DNA of 64,000 bases, taken from NCBI RefSeq assembly GCF_965638725.1, contig NC_134953.1:9447001-9511000 (forward strand), written 5' to 3'. The notes beneath the pieces were generated by a model that did not search any database, was not told the origin of the DNA, and saw only the letters and a program-made list of their open reading frames with translations. The translations under genes and the position numbers were made by a program. This DNA is from Aptenodytes patagonicus (taxonomy: Eukaryota; Chordata; Aves; Sphenisciformes; Spheniscidae). Positions within the stretch are counted from its first letter, which is position 1; every line of letters starts with the position of its first letter. Shown one piece after another: positions 26,162 to 37,324 of this stretch.

Positions 26162-26188
26162 GGGCCGGGCCGGGCCGGGCCGGGCCGG
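26162..26188. repeat. GGGCC pentamer array (5 copies)
   Basis: GGGCC is repeated five times in tandem on the plus strand, followed by GGCGGCGGCG. Four or more GGG runs with 2-base spacers could fold as a G-quadruplex on the plus strand, which is the template strand for SEC24C. It lies about 290 bases inside SEC24C intron 1. Confidence 0.85.
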
Positions 26189-26476
26189 CGGCGGCGCGGG
26201 GCGCTCCCGTCCGGACACGTTGCCGGGGAAGAAGCGGGCTCCTACAGAGGCCGGGCATGGCGCGCAGGCACGGCGGGCCCGACGTGCCACCCGGCTGGGC
26301 GCCGCCAGGCCTCAACTCCTTGGCGGGGAAGGAAGCGGCGGCGCCTCGGGCTCGGGCCCCGGCCGGGCCGCCGGGCGCGGTGCCTGCCTACCAGCCGCCC
26401 GCCCGCCCCGGACACCTGCGCGGCCGCCGTCGGCAGGCCCGGCGCCCCCCCGGAGCCGCTCCGCGGCCTCACTCAC

Positions 26477-26640
26477 CGCCGCTGCCCGCCGCTCCCGGCG
26501 CTGCTGCCGGGCCCGCTTCCGGTTCCCGGACCCGCCGCTCCCCCGGAAGCGCCGCTCCCCCGCCCGCTGCCTGCCACGTCCGCACTCCCCGCCAACCCCC
26601 GGCCGCCGCCGCGCCCCACCCGGCGGGGCCCGGATGCGGC
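26477..26640 (-). other. SEC24C: SEC24C non-coding exon 1 (5' end approximate)
   Basis: A strong donor, GGCG followed by GTGAGTGAG, begins at 26476 on the minus strand inside the CpG island. Exon 2 begins with untranslated sequence at a good acceptor (18535), so a non-coding first exon is required. This is the best donor candidate. The upstream limit is a guess placed near the NRF1-like motif. The true start could be anywhere from about 26,550 to 26,690. Confidence 0.6.
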
Positions 26641-26648
26641 GCAGGCGC
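26639..26648. promoter_or_regulatory. NRF1-like motif
   Basis: GCGCAGGCGC fits the half-site-spacer-half-site NRF1 pattern common in CpG-island promoters. It sits close to the inferred SEC24C start. Binding is inferred. Confidence 0.5.
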
Positions 26649-26690
26649 CGTGAGGCGGGGAGCGCGCGCACCGCCTCCGCCCGCGGGCGC

Positions 26691-26698
26691 TGACGTCA
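26691..26698. promoter_or_regulatory. Palindromic CRE (TGACGTCA)
   Basis: A perfect 8-bp cAMP-response / ATF-CREB element, about 215 bases upstream of the SEC24C exon 1 donor. ATF6/XBP1-type factors also recognise ACGT cores, and COPII genes are known to respond to ER stress. Binding here is inferred. Confidence 0.6.
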
Positions 26699-26791
26699 CT
26701 CGGGGGGGTCGCACGCCGGCGGCAGCGATCCGCGGCCGTGCGGGCTCGTGACGGGGGCCCTCGCGCACCTGTGGCGTCGCTGGGCGGTTGT

Positions 26792-26800
26792 CCGGAAGTG
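26792..26800. promoter_or_regulatory. ETS/GABP-type site (CCGGAAGTG)
   Basis: CCGGAAGTG is the classical ETS/GABPA core. Two weaker copies lie in or near exon 1: CCGGAAGCG at 26543-26551, and CTTCCGG at 26516-26522 in reverse. ETS sites are usual in CpG-island housekeeping promoters. Confidence 0.5.
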
Positions 26801-26810
26801 CCGGGCCGTG

Positions 26811-28513
26811 GCGACGGGGGCGGCCCGGCCCGGCCCGACCTGAGGCGCCGGTGGGCCCGGCCCCGGCCCCGGCCCCAGGCCGGCCGGGGACCAGCCGCCG
26901 CTCCGGCAGCGGCCGTCAGCGGGGCGCCCAGGCCGGAGCCGCGCTTGCCCGACGGGCGGCCTGCACTTCCCCTGGGCTCCGGCGAGCCCCGAGTGGGGCG
27001 GGAGGGCTCTTGCGGGGCCGCTGTGGCGGCGGCGGCGGCGGTGGGGGCCGGAGACGCGGGGGCCGTTTTCTGAGGTTGGACCGAGAACCAGCGTTTCGCC
27101 GCGAGAGCGGCTGGGTGGTGGACTGCGGGCATGGCTGCGCTGCGGCACGACTGCTCAGCCTCAGCCCGCGCCCATCATGGTGCCCTTGGCCGTCTGTCCC
27201 GCCAGCGGCCTGTGGAAGACCACCATACAGGAGCACCCGGGGCCGTTTTTGCACCAAAATGCAACGGTGGCGCAAGAGTTGTTCGCTGTCTGGTAGCGTT
27301 TTGTTGGTGTGCGCCCGCCAGCACCGTGCGATGGCACTGGATGAATGGCGTTGCAACACTGGCAATGGAGGAGTCAACTGCACGATGGTGTCACAGCAAA
27401 ACCGCGTCCTTTGAATGTTAGGGTACAAGGGTATCGCAGAGATTGGTAAGGTACCTGTTGGTCACTGAGAGCTAAGCACATGCAGAATAAGGAAGAGATG
27501 TTTGTCCTCAAGATCTTAACAGAAAATTACGTTTTAAGCCCTGTAGCAAAAGGGGGAACATGGGTTTTATTTCTCCTATAGCTCAAAGGGATCAAGGTGG
27601 CTTGGGATGGCCAGGAGGTCTTGTCTGCCATGGTCCTACAGAGAAGACAGTGAAGGACCTGGGTGCAAAGCTGTTCTCTTGGCCACTGGGGAGTCTACAT
27701 ATGCGGTGCCCCGCAGAGAACTCTTTGAATCCCATCTGCGTAGCTAATCCTGGCTATTCTGGTCCCAGTGTCTAATTAGGAGTGGCTGTAGGGGATGTCA
27801 GGGAGCAGCAACCTGCCGAGGGAGCACATTACATCTATAGCCTGCTTGTGGTTTTCAGGGCTCCAGGTAGTGCTACTGTGTAGTAACACTAGCCGCACGG
27901 GGAAAACAGGTGGAGAGCACACCACTTCCAAGCTGGTTTTGTTCAATTTCTCAGGGTCAGGTGCTGTCACCTGATCTTGTACAAGTTTGTGCCTCTATCA
28001 TGCCCTTGCCTGAAACTCACACTAATGAATCCTGAGTGCTGGGTGACTCCGGGATTTGCATTTGGAATGGGAAGTGGAAATAAAATTTTCACTTAAATGC
28101 TTCCAGCTTTAAGAGTGTCAGACAAAGCTCTGAAGAGACAGGAGGTGCGCTATTTTCAGCCATGCTCCGGTGTGAGATCCATGGTGTGTGTGGGGGGGCC
28201 ACAGAGGGTGAGATTGACATGACACGTGTGTAGGACAACTCTGGCCCCTTACCAAGAGCAGAATCAAATGTCTAATCATAGGCAGAGCAGCAGCTGAGAG
28301 TCCAGAAGAGCAGAGAAGGCTGGGCTTGACAGTCTCAACTCCCTTCTTGTGTGTGTGTGTGTGTGAACTTGAAGGAGAAAGTGAGCAGAGGGCCTTTTGG
28401 GGGACCGGAGAATTGTGGTGTGAATTGTGACGATGGGAGTAGAAGATACTGCCTGTTAAGAACTGGAGTCTGTTTTGAAGTTGGGAAGACAAAATATCCG
28501 AAGTGCAGAAATC
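26811..28513. other. Intergenic region upstream of SYNPO2L
   Basis: The first 340 bases are the CpG-island shoulder. From about 27.42 kb the DNA is ordinary. It must contain the SYNPO2L promoter and 5' UTR unless an upstream exon lies further left. I see no convincing TATA box or CArG box. A (TG)9 repeat lies at 28348-28365. The plus-strand frames at 27131-27421 and 27560-27775 resemble nothing I know. Confidence 0.55.
28348..28365. repeat. (TG)9 microsatellite
   Basis: Nine TG units about 150 bases before the SYNPO2L start codon, probably within or near its 5' UTR or promoter. Confidence 0.9.
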
Positions 28514-28618
28514 ATGGGAGCTGAAGAAGAAATGCTCATCACTCTGTCTGGAGGTGCCCCCTGGGGCTTCCGGCTGCAAGGGGGTTCAGAGCAGAAAAGA
28601 CCCCTTCAAGTGTCAAAG
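28514..28618 (+). CDS. SYNPO2L: SYNPO2L coding exon 1 (PDZ start)
   Basis: A 105-nt coding segment (35 codons, ends in phase 0) with donor GTAGGA from 28619. The ATG is in a strong context (A at -3, G at +4), and no ATG precedes it in frame. It encodes MGAEEEMLITLSGGAPWGFR, then LQGGSEQ and PLQVSK. PWGF at residues 16-19 is the PDZ carboxylate-binding loop typical of the SYNPO2/SYNPO2L PDZ domain. The sequence is nearly the same as human up to the splice site. Any untranslated exon further upstream is not resolved. Confidence 0.94.
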
Positions 28619-31600
28619 GTAGGACCTCGAGATGTGAACTGTGAGGGCAGAGTTGTTCCGCTGAACTCGGATATCGCTACCGAGTTGGGCATCTTTCACT
28701 ACTGTTAAGGAATGCAGGAACTCCTTGCTGTGGCAGCAGATCTTAAAAGGAAAACTTGGGTGGAATGGTCAAGCAGGGTGTGGGGTGGGATACAGGTCCT
28801 GAAATAGATGCCTTTGAGGTAGAGACAAGTGTCAGGTGAAGACCTGCTTCAGTGCAGGTCTGTACAGCTCAGACACTTTAGAACGTGTACAACTCTCCCC
28901 AGTTGTCAGCAGAGATATAACCGTAGTGACAGTGCAGGAAAAAGGGCTCAAATATGGAAGCTTCAGTACTTGTGTAAGACATCCAATTAAAGAAAAAATA
29001 ATTTAAATCGAAGCAAAAAAAGCCATAGTTGTAATTCAATTCAACTGTCCCTAACACTTCGTTACTATATTCCAGCTTTCAAAATAGATGCACATTTCTT
29101 AGGGTCTCTTCTGTTGGTGAAACTTTCTCAATTCTGTCTGAAGTGAATATTTTTGATGTTCTAAACAGCAAATATTGGTTCCATTTTAAGCATTAAAGGC
29201 AAGCAGTTGTTTGGATGGGAGATGAAATAATAACAAAGGAATAAACATGAACCTTGGCTGCACTACTTTTGATAAACAGCTGTTACTGTTCTCTTTTCAT
29301 AAAGACTACTGAGTAGCTTAAAAATTAGGAAAAAAAGTCGTCTGTTTATTAAGCTCATAGCAGCTGCATTAGCCTTGACACAACGATATCTTGGGATGTC
29401 TCACTAGAAGGCACCCAGCAGCAGGAATGAAAAAATGCTATGCCCAGCTCCTTCTTTTACCTTAAGTAGGCTCTCTCTGACAGAGAATTTTAAAGTTAAA
29501 TGTTCTGTGTCATTTGGCTCACGCCAGGTCAAGGAGTGTTTGTCTGTAACTTCTGCCAAATGGTTTGGAATCCCGTAGCTTGGCCCTGAAGTGGATGTTT
29601 CTTACGTAGAGAAAGATGATGATTTTTCTCCAGGAAAACAACTACTGTGCACACTTGTAGAGCTTCAGGTGCCGAAGAGAAAGAATCAATATCCTTGAAA
29701 CAGGTATCTGGCATCAGTGGTTGTTAGGAAAATGGGATTTTCAGTGGCCACATAAACTCTGTAGGGTCTAGGATTATTTTGACTCTTGTTTTTACCCCAA
29801 TAGAGGAGAAACTGGGACTGAAGAGGGAGGAGATACTGTCTTACAAAGATTACTCAGGATTGAAGAGCAGCAAGAACTAGCCATTACCCAGGCTAAGTTG
29901 CACCCTAAGGTGAATGGAATATTGCTCAAGGATTAGTAGCACTTCCAGAAGGATATTAACTGGAAGTAGTTCTCACCCAGAACCTGGGTGTCATACCTTA
30001 AGTCTAGCAATACAAATATATTTTACAATACTTGGATATTGCATAAAAAAGTAATTGTGGAAAATATTATTAATACAAATCCAGTTGAGGCTCAAAGTAT
30101 ACATCATTCTTTAAGCAGGACTTTGAATTTATCATTTGGGGCTATTATTGTCCAGAATTTAATGGCATCCAGGTGACATACATACTCACATCTTAAAGGC
30201 AATACCATTTAAACAGTCTCCAAAGAAAGGATTTACGGATCCTTACTGGGAGCCCAGTAAGATCATATCTGAATGTAAACTGCTTAGAATAGAGAATAAA
30301 CCCCCAGGAGTCATGGAGTAACCTAATTGTCCTCCTCTTACCATGCAGAGAGTAGAAGTCTGAATCTCAGTTTTCGGTTCTTTGAGTTGAAAGATCAACT
30401 CTTCATTCTTCTGCAGTTAGGATTCTGCTATTGACACCAGCAGGATGGAGTCTGGGCCAAAATACTGCCTGCAAAGCATCTTCCAAAACTCTTAACGTCA
30501 TTAGCACTGTCCGTTTGGCTATTTTAGGAGCCAAAGATGGGAATGGTCCCATCGCTAAAGAAGCCTGACCAGAGACTGTGGCCGTATGATATAGCATAGA
30601 GAAACAGGGCAGTATTGTGTGTTTCCCTATTGGTTTGTTAGAGCTGGGACTGAGGTGGATGAGCAATTCGCTCCGTTTGGCCTCCATCCAGGAGATCAGT
30701 GCCACTGGGCAGCACTGGGAAGCGTGGTCACAGGGAGGTGTCACTGAGATTGAGCCTGCCTAGCAGAGGTAAGCTCAAATATCAACACGATGTTCATTAG
30801 TACGATGAAGAATGTGTTGTGCATGTATGGAAAGACAGATTAGATAAATGAGAGGGTCTATTAGTAAGCTGATTGCTGTCAAAGAAAGGACTCTTGGGGA
30901 GAAAGCAAAGTGTTCATGAGACCAGGAAAACTTTGGCTTAGCAGAACAGAAATATTAGCGCTTTGGTTCTTTCAGCAAAACCTATTTGGACAGAATGGGG
31001 AAGGACAGAACAGGAACATGGATGAATCTGGACAAAACCTGGTAGGAGATACAGGCATGAATATCTGGTAGGTGCCAGATACTTGAGTGGATACAGCTGG
31101 TGTCTCAGGGAATTCCAGTGCTGTCATTTTAGGCAATTTCAACGTCTAGACTAGAAAAGTTATAGTAGTAACACTAAGGAAAGATGCTTACCCTTGGATG
31201 CCGAGTCAAATTGTTTCTATATACCTTTCTGGATGAAAAAGCGATAAAAAGCTAATTTGGGTCTAGTAAGTGGAAAGGAATCAAGTATAACAACTTATAT
31301 ATAAATGATATACATTGTAGTTATGTAGATAATTATTTGTGAACCGCTAGTGCTTTACTTGTCTCACTAAATCTTACATGGTTTCCAAATGAAGATTTGA
31401 TAACATCAAGCAGCCAGGCGTTCCAAAGACTAAATGTTGCACAAAGTAGGATTTTGTGTTTGAGTTGCTCTTGTTGTATTACAAAGCCTTGCATAACTCA
31501 TCATCTTACATGATCAATTTACACAGTTACAAGTCTTCTTGCCTTTCCTCTTTCTAAAGTTTACATCATCATCATCATCTTTTTATTGTTTCTCTATATG

Positions 31601-31680
31601 GAGATTATGATAAAATCAATCACTAATTGTTCTTGGTATCTTTTTTTTTTCCTGAAAATTCTTCGGGTCTGCCGTATGCT

Positions 31681-31960
31681 TTCTTTTTTCTTTTTTTTTT
31701 CTTTTTTTTTTTTTTTTGAGACAAGATGGTATTTAATGACATTAGAACATTTTCAGCATTATTCTCTATCCTCTTCATTGGTGGGCCTCTACTTGATTGT
31801 TCTGTCATAAGCTGTTCACAATGATGGCTTAAATTATTGGCTTTTTTCAAGTTGCAGCTAACTCCAAATGTACAGTGAGCATACACATTTTAAACCGTCC
31901 TTTCTAGTGCAAAGTATTCAACTGGCCGCAACTAAATAAAGTAAACGAACATGTTGGAAG
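31681..31960 (-). repeat. Poly(A)-tailed block, possible retrocopy (minus strand)
   Basis: On the minus strand, ATTAAA occurs about 15 bases before a long A-rich tail (T-rich 31681-31717 on the plus strand, continuing more loosely to about 31640). This looks like the end of a polyadenylated transcript. Upstream on the minus strand an open frame of about 60 codons (YAHCTFGVSCNLKKANN and on) is present, but I do not recognise it. The left limit is arbitrary, and no target-site duplication was identified. It may equally be a chance A-rich stretch. Confidence 0.3.
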
Positions 31961-33440
31961 TGGGGTGTGAACCCATTTTTCTACAGACTGAAAGGGTGCA
32001 TAGCTGTAGTTTAAACCTTTTGACCAAGCAAGGGATCAATTCTAAACCTCAGTCTCGCCAACACAAAGGGGTAGAAAGGCAGCTGGATCTTCACATGCTG
32101 GATCCAGCTGCCACAGAGCTTCTGTGCCATCCGACTCCCTGTGGGTTATGGGTTCAGGGACACGCCTAGAGCAAGATGCTGGAATTATACACCTTGTGGA
32201 CAGCCTCTTGGGCCACACATAACTAGCGTCGTGTTCAAGTAACCTTATGGAGCCAAACCAGCTCTGCCTGCCTCAGGATCAGGGAAACACACATTGCTTC
32301 TTCCAGCAGTGCCAGCGGATATTGAGGAAAAAGCTCAAATTTAAATAACATAAGCGAGACTGAAATGCTGGTATTAACGCCAACTGACTGTATGGTTCCA
32401 GGTCTGTAACTGCAAATGTCTATTATTTCTTTCGTCTTAAACTTGCCTACAAGAGCACATAGTGACTATTTTGTTCCACCCAAACAATCATTTGCAGTGT
32501 CTGGGTGCTAAAAATGTCATGTGTATATGAAGGATACCATACTGATGAGTATAAGAAAGGGGTACCATAACAATTCAGTCTCATAAAAACAGATACTGTA
32601 AGAGTGGAGGGTGAGACAAAAGAAGCAGCAAAAGAAAATTTATTAGTGTCTGGGGAGCCTTCAGTGAGAAAGAATGGATGATTTTTAAATTAGGGTTGTA
32701 TTAAAATATCAACTCAGTAATGAGTAAGCTGAAAGAACAGCAGACATTGATATGCTCAGCAGGCAGATATACAGCAGGATCAAACATGAACAGAGGACAT
32801 GAATAATTCTGCAGAAATTAGGAAGGATCGGAATATGGAGAACTAGAGAAACAAATAAAGGGGAAAATAAAGAGTTAAAGAACCTAAAAAGGAGAGGAAA
32901 ATCTCCGTTTTGTTCTTAGTTGCAGCAACGTCCTTTTAAGTAAAATCAATCAAACTACTGTGCATTCGTATTTGGCTTGTTGTGATTCCTAATGAATCTT
33001 ATCACTCTTACCCAGTGAAGCAGATAAAGTATAGTGGGATTTTACACTACCCCTTACCAAAATAAAGCTAATATGGTGTAGCTCAGTTGCTGTGGTGCAC
33101 ATGGCACCACAACACAACAAATCTTTGATCAGAAACAGTCATCAGGAAAGAAAGAAAACAAGCATAAAAGCAAGAAACAAAAAGGATCCATAGATGGCAA
33201 GATTTTTATTTTAGAAAGGCTGAGGGAAAAGTACATGGTCATGATACGTACAGCATTCCTTGCAAGGAGAGGCTATAAATGATAAGAAGGTTCACCCGTT
33301 CTGAAAAGAGAGTAAGGGAGAACAATACCGTCAAGTTCCTGGAGGATTTCTTTGCAATAAGGATACGTGCATCAAATGCACTTGAAACTAAACAAAATGT
33401 AAAATAGCTAGTCTGAGAAAAGTCATAAGATATGTCATAA

Positions 33441-33512
33441 GTTGACGGTTGGACTCGATGATCTTAGAGGTCTTTTCCAACCTCAGTGATTCTATGATTC
33501 TATGATTCTATA
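33441..33512 (+). mobile_element. CR1 LINE 3' end (5'-truncated)
   Basis: GGTTGGACTCGATGATCTTA, then GAGGTCTTTTCCAACCTCAG and a tail of TGATTCTA units is the hallmark 3' end of chicken repeat 1. The copy is little diverged and heavily 5'-truncated, as most CR1 copies are. It is in the same orientation as SYNPO2L and marks the genome as avian. Confidence 0.93.
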
Positions 33513-33807
33513 GGACATAAGCATTAAGCCCATAATCAGCCAAAGTAGAAACATGACATGGAACTATATTAGGGAATGATTTTTATGAGATGAACAGGGC
33601 AGCTTTAAGATGGTGCAAGTGCATGCAAAGCTGCCTTTAGGGATCCTGCTACAAAACAAGATTTATTCCATGAGAGGGAAACCCAGTTACTTACTATACA
33701 AAGCAAGGAAGGCACTTGTACCTCCAGCATAGTCTGGTGCGCAAGTAATACTGAAGAAATAAGTGGAAACTGGAGGCTTTCCAGCTGGTACTGATAGTAG
33801 AGGAGAA

Positions 33808-34130
33808 AGACCTGGGCATATCAGTGCATCACAAGAGGATAATGAGCCAGCAAAATGATGCATCTCTGAAAAAAAGGCAAACGTAATGAGCCTCGGGTAG
33901 CCGTATCTAACTGAAATAGGAAGGCATTGATGTTACTGTCTAATGCACAAGTGGGAATTCACTGGAAATACCATCACAACTATGGAGCCAGCCACTTTCA
34001 AGAAAAATGAATTTAAGGTAGAGCAGCTATAGAAAAGGAGAGGAGGAGAGAAGGCTTCCTTCATCTAGCAAAAGGTTGAAAGATACGATTGCTGTCTACA
34101 AATAGATGTTGGGCAAATACCAGCAGCACT
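33808..34130 (+). mobile_element. Old CR1/L3-like LINE fragment
   Basis: GACCTGGGCAT, then ATGAGCCAGCAAAATGATG, AAAAAGGCAAACGTAATGAG, and later ACTTTCAAGAAAAATG and AGGAGAGAAGG follow, in order, the consensus of the 3' part of CR1/L3 ORF2. It is strongly diverged and frame-broken. It is a separate, much older insertion than the neighbouring CR1 tail. The borders are approximate. Confidence 0.6.
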
Positions 34131-37100
34131 GCTCAAATATAGGACAGCATGTCACCAATGAAATGTGCACAAAAACAACTAACCAGGGAGGTTCAGCAAC
34201 AACTTTCCAATCCAGAAAAAGAACTGAAAACCTTTTGCAATCAGTTTATGAACTGGAGTAAAAAATATGGCATCTGAAACAATGGGGGATCGGCCGTGAT
34301 AACTCAAGAGGCTCCTTTCAGTTCCCTGTTCTGTACAAATACTCTGCAGCAATGGAGTGAATTGTTCGGGGAAGCAGTGACACAAGATTGGATAGCTTCT
34401 AAAACCAAGAATTGTTTTGTCATTTAAGAGCAGTTCATCGCAACCTCCTTTTTATCTCTTTCTCACATATCCCCACTTTCTCCTGTATGTTTCTCTGCTG
34501 ACAATTCACTGTTTCTACTGTCTCCTCTGCCAGATATCCTTGCTGCCTGTATGCTGTGCCGCTGGTCCCCCTGACCCACGGCCTGGCTGCTCTGTCCCGT
34601 TCACCTTTGCTCGTGTGACATTATTCCTGCTGGAGGTGCCACCTCTAACCCAAATAGGTCTGATGGCTTCCAGATTTGCAAGCACCTTCTCTTCCTCTCC
34701 CCCTTTCAGTGGGCAGGCTGTTCTTTATCTGTTTTCACAAACGTTTACTGTCACACCTAAAAAAGCACTGCTGGCAGCCTAGTCTATAGCAGTCACTAAT
34801 GCTGGTGTTGGAGGGCCGAATGTGTCTGCCAGCACTGTGGAAGGAGTGCCTCAAGCAGCTTTGGGAGTGCTCCTGGACATGTTTTATGGCCTGTCGGCAC
34901 TTAGGCAGGTGCCACCCTTGGCTGCCAGTGAGGGAGCGCAGGCTGTGGTGCTGGTGGAACTTTCCAAGGAGCAGCTGGGCCCGACAGTCACTGCGTGCTG
35001 GGAGAATGTGGCGGGCTCCAGGGCTGCTGTCCGGCCGAGAAGCTGCAAGCTCTGCACAGTGCTGGGACAGCAGTGAGCAAGGTGCAGAGCTTGGAAGGGG
35101 AGCTCTGCCCTTCCTTCCCAGCAGAGATGGGGGGATAGGATCTCCGGGACAATGATAAGAAGGTGACCTAAACAGAAAACCATATTATCACGGTTGCAAA
35201 TCACCATTGCTGACTGTATCAGCTAATGATCTGGTTCACAATTCCTTGTGCGTCACCGGGGCTTGGAGCTACCCGCAAGCGAAGTAGCCTTACACAGGAA
35301 CTCCCTCCCAAAACAAGTACAGAGAGCAGACTGTGTGGATGGACTGGATCGGTGGTTGTGCCATTCCCTCTATTAGAATCTTGATTTATACTCTGTGTTT
35401 ACTCTCAGGTAATCTTTAACCATTTGTTAAACTATTCCTTTCTCACTGCCTAAGCCACTTCACTCTGTGTTTATTCTTTTTTTCGCTTCCTACCTTCCCT
35501 CCAAAAGACATGAGGCAATCATGCCTATGAAAAAGTGTGATGTCAGCTCCTGGTCTTTCACACGTTACTGTCCTGAATGGTTCCTCCTCGGCTGTGTGAT
35601 CACAGCTGTGCTGCCCCATGCTTTTTGCTTCCACAAGTTGTGTAAGACTTCTGTTTGAAGGACACTGCTAGAAAAGCTTTCCCTCTCCTCCTTGCAGAGG
35701 TGAAGAGTCTGGGCAGTTTTGTCTTTACATCCTATTTGCCCATTAGCAGGCAGGCATCCTGGAAGAATCTCTTGACAGATGACTATCAGCAGTTGTGGTG
35801 AAACCACACAAGCTACATCTATACCTGGTGCATTAAATGTACCTGGGACCACTCTCTGGCACTGATGCCAGCTGCTACAGAGTGGAACGAAGCCCAGCAA
35901 TTAACGTTTTCTATTCTCCCAAACAAGATGGCCACATGCAAGCTGCCCACAGGCAGTGGCTCTGGGAATAGCCTATTCTAGCTCCCAAACTGTGCCTGGG
36001 AATTTTCTGGAGAGCATTAGCTGGCCTGAGCCAAAGACGTGCGAAAGATCATTTCAACAGCTTAATGCTATAGGCAGTTGCAGTCCAGAGCCCAGGTTCA
36101 TTTGCTGGCATTATCCAACCTGCTGCTTGCTACTTGCTAGAACTACTGAATACATCTATGAAGGCTGAGCCTGTTTTTTCCTGTACATTCATATCTACAC
36201 GATGCCTAGAAAGATGCTGCAAGGCACAGGAAGGTCTCTGTACCAAAGTTCCCCTGGAATCCTTCAGGTGGATGGGGTACTTGTCTAATCCATACCTGTG
36301 GCTGATCCTGTCCTTGCTGCTGCAGAACAGTGGTGCTTATCCTCCTCAGACCATTGCTGAGAGGCGCTCTTAATGAGTGCTGTGTTTTGGTACAGTATCC
36401 CACACTTGCAAATATCATGAATGCTGTGTACAATAACTTTTTGCAAACATAATTTTTTTTTGTCTTGGATCATATCCTCATTCTATCGAAATAATAGTAG
36501 GTATGTCTTCTTCTAGTTTGCCCTCTCTCAGCATAAATACTGTGGAGGCATATAATACTTAAGGCTGCTGCTGTTCAACAATTGGTAGCAGCTGAAAAGA
36601 GTCCTCTGTTCTGGGTAAGGGTTTTGTTCAGAGCTTGCATATCCTCGCTGCTCTTTAGAGCACAGTACCAGCATGTAGTGCTAAGGTTGAGAACACCTTG
36701 TTCTGGAGGACTGAAGCCACGTCTCTGGATGACTCTGCCCTGTGATCAAGGCTCTCTCACTCCTTCTGTCCCAGTACAGTGCCTGTCCCTGTAAAGAGAC
36801 ATTTTGGTGGCTGGATTTGCTTATGAGATCTAAGTAAGTCCCTTAGATTTTGACCCTAAAATCTTTTGTGTCAAAAGGAACAAGGCTGAGCCTCTATAAA
36901 AGGACCTACATGGGACATGTATAAGCATGTTTCTTCTGAACGCTCAATTCCTTTTGTCCCAGCAGCTAGATGTGGGCACTGGGACTCTTGCTTTTTGACA
37001 AACATATCTGTTCCTTCTGAATCCTTGCTTCATATTAAAAAACCTTGATATCCTGCTGTTTACTGTGTTGAGAGTAAAATGCTTCTCAAGTACTTTTAGT

Positions 37101-37313
37101 ATCTATTCCAGTACATGTGGTGTTACTCCTTGTCATTGGCGTTACACTTCACTTTTCAGCTAATCTCCCATCAAGTAACAAAAGGCCATGGAGATAAAGC
37201 CTCTTTTTACCTACCTGCAGCCAACTCTGGCAAGATACTTGCTCCCAGCAACGATCCCTGTGCTAAACTTTTTGCTTAGGCAAAGAAGGTGGATTGTTTG
37301 GGGTTGTTTTTCT

Positions 37314-37324
37314 CCCCCCCCCCC
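37314..37324. repeat. C11 homopolymer
   Basis: Eleven C in a row inside SYNPO2L intron 1. No function is visible. Confidence 0.9.

Larger units (their letters stand above)
18536..26476 (-). other. SEC24C: SEC24C intron 1 (about 7.9 kb)
   Basis: First intron, from the CpG-island donor to the start-codon exon. It is mostly AT-rich, with a G12 homopolymer at 22327-22338, T runs near 21070-21084, and a GC-rich shoulder from about 25.85 kb that belongs to the CpG island. No interspersed repeat or extra coding exon is recognised. Open frames here, on both strands, show no homology or splice support. Confidence 0.65.
1..26680 (-). other. SEC24C: SEC24C gene span, 5' part (left edge cut by window)
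   Basis: Nine exons (one non-coding, eight coding) are visible on the minus strand, with consistent GT-AG borders and phases. Joined, they encode the first 485 codons of a SEC24C orthologue. SEC24C is a COPII inner-coat subunit that pairs with SEC23 at ER exit sites and selects cargo. The DPDxIPSP-IQVIEDD block, the [20 protein letters not shown] block and the Cys4 zinc finger identify SEC24C rather than SEC24A or B. SEC24D shares the last blocks, but the N-terminal start (MSVNQQ followed by PPYGQPQPGYQGY) and the QFGHGDVQNG stretch point to SEC24C. The human protein is about 1,094 residues, so a bit over half lies left of position 1. The transcription start is inferred from the CpG island, not seen. 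Confidence 0.93.
25850..27150. promoter_or_regulatory. CpG island between SEC24C and SYNPO2L
   Basis: The stretch is extremely rich in G+C and in CG dinucleotides, in contrast with the AT-rich DNA on its left. It contains the SEC24C exon 1 donor and several promoter motifs. Many overlapping long open frames on both strands here are a by-product of base composition. It most likely serves as the housekeeping promoter of SEC24C. Whether it also starts plus-strand transcription cannot be read from sequence. Confidence 0.9.

Noticed and set aside
27131..27421. Plus-strand frame at the edge of the CpG island, considered as a divergent small gene or transposon piece
   Set aside because: I could not match it to any family, and no splice or poly(A) context supports it.
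25848..27428. Many long overlapping open frames on both strands (for example 26107-26751, 26054-26653, 26473-27132, 26788-27414)
   Set aside because: They lie in the CpG island, where stop codons are rare. They overlap in up to six frames, are Ala/Arg/Gly/Pro-rich and resemble no protein I know.
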